Source of the DNA: Synechococcus sp. NOUM97013
Lineage (GTDB): Bacteria > Cyanobacteriota > Cyanobacteriia > PCC-6307 > Cyanobiaceae
Reading direction: 5' to 3'
Length of the DNA stretch: 64,000 nucleotides
Assembly (NCBI RefSeq): GCF_014279815.1
Contig: NZ_CP047941.1
Location: 124,001 to 188,000 of the forward strand
In this document: positions 56,579 through 64,000 of the stretch, piece by piece
How the letters are laid out: each line of letters starts with the position of its first letter
Position numbering within the stretch: position 1 is the stretch's first letter
Notes under the pieces: model-generated
Databases searched by the model: none
Seen by the model: only the letters and a program-made list of their open reading frames with translations
What the model was told of the DNA's origin: nothing
Program-made: the position numbers and the translations under genes

Positions 56579-57630
56579 CTACCCGGTTTGCCGACGGCAC
56601 AAGCGCGCAATCATGCCTTCCTCATCAGCCGGCACAACGACGATCTCAATGTCTCCCCACCAGTGCAGGGCCTGCTGGAGTTCTTCCTGCAGATGCCGGT
56701 CGTGCTCGCCGATCCCGCCAGTGAGGGCCAGCACATCCACCCCGCGCAGGCTGGCGGCCATGGCCCCGAGTGATTGGATCAGGCGGTGACGGAACACGTC
56801 CAGGGCCTGGATCGCCTCCCTGTGACCGCTTGCAGCTGCAGTCCGGAGGTCCCGCATGTCGCCGCTCAGTCCCGAAAGCCCTTTCAGTCCGGACTCTTTC
56901 TGCAGGATGTTGTCGAGGGTGTCCGCGTCAAACCCCTGGCGCATCAGTGCCAGCAGCAGGCCGGGATCGACGGAACCGGAGCGGGTGGCCATCACCAGCC
57001 CCTCCAGGGGGGTGAAGCCCATGGTGGTGTCGATGCAAATTCCGCCTTTGATCGCCGCCAGGGAGGCTCCGGCCCCCAGGTGCGCACTGATCAGGCGCAG
57101 ATTTTTGGGGTCTCGGCCCTGTTGCTGCCACTGGGATGCCACGGTTTCGGCCACATGCTGGTGGTTGATCCCGTGAAACCCGAAGCGCCGGAATCCCTTG
57201 GCCGTTAAGGCTTGGGGGATGGCATAGGTGCTGGCGGCTGCCGGCAGGCTGCTGTGGAAGGCCGTGTCGAAGCAGGCCCACTGGGGGCATTCCGGGGTCC
57301 GTAGGCGTGCCCAGGCGAGGCCTTTCAAGGCCGGTGGGTTGTGCAGAGGGGCCAGAGGGATCAGTTCGGTGAGGCGGCGTTCCACCTCGGCTGTGATCAA
57401 CGTCGGCGCCGTGAACCGTTCGCCTCCATGGACCACCCGATGACCGATGCGCTCCAGCCGCTGCTGGTGGGGCGCGATCGCCGGCATCAGCCAGCTGTCG
57501 AGCACTGTCTCCAGCACGTCCTCCTTGGACAGGCTGCGTCCCTCATGCCAAACAAAAGCCCCGGTGGAATCCACCAGGGCCGCTTTGAGGCTGGAACTGC
57601 CCAGGTTGATCACCAGGCAGAGGTCGCCCA

Positions 57631-57631
<1 letters not shown>
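56579..57631 (-). CDS. ackA: Acetate kinase
   Basis: Acetyl phosphate + ADP to acetate + ATP. 350 residues, about 50 short of typical AckA, but with key residues: NLGSSSLK, substrate Arg in GHRVVHGGERF, Asp in CFDTAFHSSLP, GFHGINHQHVAE, SAHLGAGASLAAIKGG, Arg in MATRSGSVDPG and TGGIGEHDRHL. Its start overlaps the glgP stop by one base (TGATG), so the two are coupled. Codons 18-26 contain a hairpin nearly identical to the xfp terminator. Confidence 0.94.
57554..57580 (-). promoter_or_regulatory. Terminator-like hairpin inside ackA coding sequence
   Basis: Minus strand GCCCTGGTGG-AT-TCCACCGGGGC followed by TTTTGTTT. It matches the xfp terminator in all but two bases over about 27. It falls near the 5' end of ackA; attenuation is inference. 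Confidence 0.35.
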
Positions 57632-60153
<2,522 letters not shown>

Positions 60154-60413
60154 CGCGTTCCTGGAGATGGTTTGAGGTTGGCTCGGATTGGGCAATCCGG
60201 AGCACTCCTTGTGGGTTTCCGGTCAGACCGACCAGTCCTGAACTGGAAGGAATACCCGGAACGTAGCCATCACATCGAGGTCTGAACCGTCTGTCGCCAT
60301 CGATTCAAAACAAAGGCTCCAGCGGTGGCGCGAGGCGCTGTCCGAAGCGTCCTGGTGAGCAGTGCGGGAACCCGTTTGCCGATAAGGTCCCGCGAGAGGA
60401 CCCGAAGTTTGTA

Positions 60414-61808
60414 ATGCTCGCTGCCGCGATGCCGCCGCTACTCACGCCGTTGCTGGCTGAGATTTCGGCCCACGATTTCGAGATGGCGGAAACCCTGATC
60501 GGGGTGGCTCGTTTCGTGTTGATCTTCGTGGCGGCCCGGGCGCTGGCTGAGGTGTTGGTGCGGCTCCAGCTGCCCACGATTCTTGGGGAACTGTTGGCGG
60601 GCGTGATTATCGGTGCCTCAGGCCTGCACCTGCTGGTGCCCCCGGACACCCATGCGCAGCTCAGCGAGGGCTTCGTGACCTTGGTGAGTGGACTGGTGAG
60701 CATCCCTCCCGACTCCGTTGCCGAGATCTACAACGAGAGTTTTCCCTCGCTGGAAGCCGTCGCTCAACTCGGCCTCTACGCCTTGTTGTTCCTCGTCGGT
60801 CTGGAGACGGAGTTGGAGGAACTCGTCGCCGTGGGCGCTCAGGCCTTCACCGTCGCTGTCGCGGGTGTGGTGCTGCCCTTCGCGCTGGGCACCTGGGGCT
60901 TGATGGCTCTCTTCCACGTGGATGCGATCCCGGCGATCTTCGCGGGTGCGTCGATGACCGCGACAAGCATCGGTATCACCGCCAGTGTGTTCAGTGAGCT
61001 GGGCTACCTCAAAACCCGCGAAGGCCAGATTGTGATCGGCGCAGCCGTGCTCGACGACATTCTTGGCATCGTGATCCTGGCGGTGGTGGTGTCCCTCGCG
61101 TCCGGCGGTTCCCTGGACATCGCTCCGATTGTGAAGCTGGTGGCTGCTGCGGCCGTGTTCGTGGTGGCGGCCATCGGCTTGAGCCGCACCGCAGCACCGG
61201 CTTTCGACTGGCTGATCGACAAGTTCAAGGCCCCCGGGGAAGTGCTGGTGGCCTCTTTCGTGCTCCTGGCGCTGAGCTGCTTCACCGCCACCGCCATTGG
61301 TCTGGAGGCGGCTCTGGGTGCCTTCGCTGCTGGTCTGATCCTCAGCAGTTCCAAGCACAACCACGCCATTCAGCAGGCGGTGCTGCCGATCGTGACCCTG
61401 TTCGCCACGATTTTCTTCGTGCTGGTGGGTGCCGGCATGGATCTGTCGGTGATCAATCCCTCCGATCCTTCGAGTGGCTCGGCGTTGATCGTGGCTGGCT
61501 TCCTGTTGGTGGTGGCGATCATCGGCAAGATCGCTGCTGGCTGGGCCTTTGTCAGCAAGGAAAAAACCCGTCGCCTGGTGGTGGGGCTGGGAATGATGCC
61601 CCGCGGTGAAGTGGGCCTGATCTTCCTGGGTCTGGGCACCAGCGCCCAACTGTTGTCGCCGTCACTCGAGGCGGCGATTCTGCTGATGGTGATCGGCACC
61701 ACCTTCTTGGCGCCGGTGCTGCTGCGTCTGGTGATCGGTGGCGATAAGCCCGACGACGGCGACAAGGTGGATGACGAGGTGGCCGCCAACCCGGTGGGTC
61801 TGCTCTGA
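60414..61808 (+). CDS. CPA2-family cation:proton antiporter (NapA/NhaS3-like)
   Basis: 464 residues, about 12-13 membrane segments. Seen: LPTILGELLAGVIIGASGLH at the N terminus, ALLFLVGLETELEEL, GASMTATSIGITASVF and the ion-binding Asp pair in AAVLDDILGIVILAV; later GMMPRGEVGLIFLGLG. These fit Na+ or K+/H+ antiporters of the NapA/NhaS3 group used in salt and pH balance. No regulatory KTN domain; the tail is short and acidic (DKPDDGDKVDDEV). Divergent from glgP with a 260-bp spacer. Confidence 0.93.
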   Translation: MLAAAMPPLLTPLLAEISAHDFEMAETLIGVARFVLIFVAARALAEVLVRLQLPTILGELLAGVIIGASGLHLLVPPDTHAQLSEGFVTLVSGLVSIPPDSVAEIYNESFPSLEAVAQLGLYALLFLVGLETELEELVAVGAQAFTVAVAGVVLPFALGTWGLMALFHVDAIPAIFAGASMTATSIGITASVFSELGYLKTREGQIVIGAAVLDDILGIVILAVVVSLASGGSLDIAPIVKLVAAAAVFVVAAIGLSRTAAPAFDWLIDKFKAPGEVLVASFVLLALSCFTATAIGLEAALGAFAAGLILSSSKHNHAIQQAVLPIVTLFATIFFVLVGAGMDLSVINPSDPSSGSALIVAGFLLVVAIIGKIAAGWAFVSKEKTRRLVVGLGMMPRGEVGLIFLGLGTSAQLLSPSLEAAILLMVIGTTFLAPVLLRLVIGGDKPDDGDKVDDEVAANPVGLL

Positions 61809-61811
61809 GGC

Positions 61812-62120
61812 TTACCGCTTCTGGGCCAGGGTGAGAAACAGGCTCCAGCCGATGGTGATCAGTGCCAGGCTCGATGCCCAACCGGGGCCGAGGGCCCAGC
61901 CCAGCAGCAGCTGAATCACCAATCCCACCGCTAGGGCCAGCAGCAGGCTGCTGATCACCAGGGCGATCTGACGCCAGGTTTCGTTCAGCGGTCCACTCTC
62001 GAGGCTGGCTTCAAAGCGGCCGAGTGGTGCACTCAGCGGCAGATACAGGGCAATGGCCCAGAACAACCCACCGCTGAGTGTCGCTCCCTGCAGCAGCAGG
62101 CCTGGGGTCTCATCGAACAT
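61812..62120 (-). CDS. Small three-helix membrane protein
   Basis: 102 residues with three hydrophobic stretches (LSGGLFWAIALYLPLSAPLG; IALVISSLLLALAVGLVIQL; ASSLALITIGWSLFLTLA). No family recognised. It is convergent with the antiporter, ending 3 bp from it. Its 5' end is about 70 bp from the divergent hydrolase start. Confidence 0.75.
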   Translation of the reverse strand: MFDETPGLLLQGATLSGGLFWAIALYLPLSAPLGRFEASLESGPLNETWRQIALVISSLLLALAVGLVIQLLLGWALGPGWASSLALITIGWSLFLTLAQKR

Positions 62121-62190
62121 CGCAGCGCTGGTGGCCCGGCAGGGCGAAAGGAGGTTGAGCTGCCTAGCATCGCGCCCCCAAGCAGCAGTT

Positions 62191-63123
62191 GTGGTGAGCG
62201 AGGCTCAGCAGTCCTGGTGGCAGTTCCAAGGTCATGCGGTGCATGGGCTCTGCGAAACGCCTGAGACCGGCCATCTGCAGCGTCCCGCGTTGCTGTTGGT
62301 GCATGGTTTCGGGGCCTCTACTGATCACTGGCGGCACAACATTCCCGTGCTGGCACGCACCCACGAGGTGCACGCCATCGATCTGCTCGGATTCGGGCGC
62401 AGTGCTAAACCCGCAGGTCTGGCCTACGGCGGAGCGCTCTGGCGTGACCAGCTGGTGACCTATGTGCGCGAATGCATCGGACGCCCCACGGTGATCGCCG
62501 GCAACTCCCTGGGGGGCTTTGCAGCCCTGGCGGCGGGGGCGGCTCTGGGGGATCACGCTGCTGGTGTTGTGCTGCTCAATGCTGCAGGTCCCTTCAGCGA
62601 CGAGCAGTCGGCAACGCCGGAGGGCTGGGGGGCGATCGCTCGCCGGACCATTGGCACTGCGCTGCTCAAAAGCCCCGTGCTGCAGCGGCTTCTGTTTGAG
62701 AACCTGCGCCGTCCTGCCACGATCCGGCGCACGCTCAATCAGGTGTATATCGATAAAACCAACGTGGACGACTGGTTGGTGGAGTCGATCCGACGTCCTT
62801 CGCTCGACCCCGGTGCCTTCGGCGTGTTCCGCACCGTGTTCGACATTCCCCGGGGGCAGCCCCTCGATGAGCTGTTCGCTGGCCTCTCCGCACCGCTGCT
62901 ATTGCTTTGGGGCATCCGCGATCCATGGATCAACGCCGCGGGGCGCCGCTCCAGCTTCCAGCGTCATGCACCGGAAGCCACCACGGAAGTGGTGCTGGAG
63001 GCTGGCCACTGTCCCCATGACGAGGTGCCTGAGCAAGTGAATGCTGCCTTGGCGTCCTGGCTGGAGTCCCTGGAGGCCTCGCCCGTCAGCCCGAACACAT
63101 CCAACCTGGAGCCTTCCCTGTAA
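62191..63123 (+). CDS. Alpha/beta hydrolase
   Basis: 310 residues from the GTG at 62191 (another GTG follows at once); upstream open frame overlaps the divergent gene and is not protein-like. Oxyanion segment LLLVHGFGASTDHWRHNIPV, nucleophile elbow VIAGNSLGGFAALAA, acid WGIRDPWINAAG and His in EAGHCPHDEVPEQVN. It is a likely paralogue of the enzyme at 2491-3489. A role on pigment or lipid esters is often suggested for such cyanobacterial proteins, without evidence here. Confidence 0.89.
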   Translation: MVSEAQQSWWQFQGHAVHGLCETPETGHLQRPALLLVHGFGASTDHWRHNIPVLARTHEVHAIDLLGFGRSAKPAGLAYGGALWRDQLVTYVRECIGRPTVIAGNSLGGFAALAAGAALGDHAAGVVLLNAAGPFSDEQSATPEGWGAIARRTIGTALLKSPVLQRLLFENLRRPATIRRTLNQVYIDKTNVDDWLVESIRRPSLDPGAFGVFRTVFDIPRGQPLDELFAGLSAPLLLLWGIRDPWINAAGRRSSFQRHAPEATTEVVLEAGHCPHDEVPEQVNAALASWLESLEASPVSPNTSNLEPSL

Positions 63124-63159
63124 TTTCTGGCCAGTCTTGGGGTTGCCGGTCCTGTGGCC

Positions 63160-64000
63160 ATGACCTTCCGTCAGCAGTCAGCTCCCTATGCCCACTGGGA
63201 GTTTGTGCACCCCACCAGTGGTGATCGCCTGCGGGTGGTGCCCGAGCGTGGTGGCCTGGTAACGGAGTGGCGCTGCAACGAACGCGAGATTCTTTACCTC
63301 GACCAGGAGCGCTTCGCCGATCCCAGCAAGAGCGTTCGCGGTGGCATCCCCGTGCTGTTCCCGATCTGCGGCAACCTGCCCGGCGATCGTTTGCCGCTGG
63401 CCAGTGGCGATGTCACCCTCAAGCAGCACGGGTTTGCTCGTGACTTGCCATGGAGCATCGCCTTGCTCGACGACCAGAGCGGTGTTCAGCTCACGCTGAA
63501 GGCCAGCGCGGAGACGCTGGCGGCCTACCCCTTTCACTTTGAGGTGGTGATGGCCATTCGCCCCCAAAGCGATGCTCTTGAGATCGTCACCACCATCCAC
63601 AACCAGTCCGAGGCCGGTCGTGAGCCGATGCCCTTCAGCTTCGGCTTGCATCCCTATTTCAATGTGTCGGACCTGGGCCGGACCCGCTTTGAGGGGCTGG
63701 CCCCCCGTTGCCTGAACCATCTGGAGATGGCTGAAGCAGACACCGCTGATCAGCTGGGCCGCTTGCCGGAGGGCGTGGACTTCCTCACCCGCCCCGCCGG
63801 TCCGGTGACCCTGGTGGATGAACTTGCCGGCACCCGCCTGCAGCTGGACCATCAAGCGCCCATGGATCTCACCGTGGTGTGGACCGAGCCGCCGCGCGCC
63901 ATGGTCTGTCTGGAGCCCTGGACCGGGCCGCGCCAGGCCTTGATCAGTGGTGATCGCAAATTGGAGCTGGCCGCCGGCCAGAGCACCACGCTGCGTTGCC
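63160..64000 (+). CDS. Aldose 1-epimerase-like protein (3' end outside window)
   Basis: The frame from the ATG at 63160 is open to the window end (280 codons). It begins TFRQQSAPYAHWEFVHPTSG, then shows VPERGGLVTEWRCNEREILY, SVRGGIPVLFPICGNLPGD, QHGFARDLPW and FSFGLHPYFNVSD, as in galactose mutarotase/glucose-6-phosphate 1-epimerase (YeaD-type) proteins, with the active-site His in GLHPYF and in QHGFAR. Only a few C-terminal residues should be missing. It starts 36 bp after the hydrolase. Confidence 0.88.
   Translation, partial: MTFRQQSAPYAHWEFVHPTSGDRLRVVPERGGLVTEWRCNEREILYLDQERFADPSKSVRGGIPVLFPICGNLPGDRLPLASGDVTLKQHGFARDLPWSIALLDDQSGVQLTLKASAETLAAYPFHFEVVMAIRPQSDALEIVTTIHNQSEAGREPMPFSFGLHPYFNVSDLGRTRFEGLAPRCLNHLEMAEADTADQLGRLPEGVDFLTRPAGPVTLVDELAGTRLQLDHQAPMDLTVVWTEPPRAMVCLEPWTGPRQALISGDRKLELAAGQSTTLRC

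Overview
The window is a stretch of chromosome from a high-GC picocyanobacterium of the marine Synechococcus/Cyanobium kind. The evidence is psaC, the NDH-1 subunit gene ndhS, an RpaB/Ycf27-type response regulator, several GCGATCGC (HIP1-like) palindromes, an rnpB of bacterial A type, and a gene order (acpP-fabF-tkt beside psaC; ssb-mreBCD; rpaB-lysS) that I recall as typical of marine picocyanobacteria. No strain is named because none can be proved from the sequence. Most of the window is dense housekeeping DNA with many 1-4 bp gene overlaps. There is no integrase, transposase or CRISPR array.

Layout. 1-8550: the end of mgtE, a group 2 sigma factor, then a leftward RND efflux pair with an alpha/beta hydrolase. 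A 458-bp gap before a small DUF2811 gene holds a cluster of DnaA boxes and an orphan terminator. 8600-16850: mutY, two convergent PfkB-family kinases, tsaE, ahcY, a collapsed GtrII-type glucosyltransferase pseudogene, a DedA protein and ssb. 15745-21907: mreBCD with a solute-binding lipoprotein, then the response regulator and lysS. 21986-25203: a leftward four-gene ergothioneine (egtB-egtD) operon. 25298-31842: a kinase-like membrane protein, smpB, then a chain of overlapping genes (ruvB, TPR, M20 amidohydrolase, small membrane protein, HEAT protein). 31880-40565: a TPP riboswitch and thiC, a sugar-nucleotide epimerase, tkt-fabF-acpP, psaC and glmS.

40552-46544 is a nucleotide-sugar region: rfbB, manC, fcl and gmd, which together supply dTDP-4-keto-6-deoxyglucose, GDP-mannose and GDP-fucose for surface polysaccharide. 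The fcl-gmd pair lies between an intact rimM and a truncated second copy of the rimM 3' end, which marks a past insertion or recombination. 46613-48359 holds ndhS, a potassium channel with a C-terminal zinc ribbon, and rnc.

48414-52346 encodes a 1310-residue M10 (serralysin-like) metalloprotease with five nearly identical 106-residue cadherin-like repeats. It is followed by rnpB (minus strand) and tRNA-Arg(CCT). 54024-60153 is a leftward glgP-ackA-xfp cluster that could take glycogen to acetate with ATP formation by way of phosphoketolase. The window closes with a CPA2 antiporter, a second alpha/beta hydrolase related to the first, and an incomplete aldose 1-epimerase-like gene.

The items most worth a second look are the rimM-flanked fcl-gmd insertion, the ABABA repeat pattern of the metalloprotease, the DnaA-box cluster upstream of the RND operon, the terminator that ends two bases before the glmS start codon, the xfp-terminator-like hairpin inside ackA, and the kinase-like protein that lacks its ATP-binding lysine.
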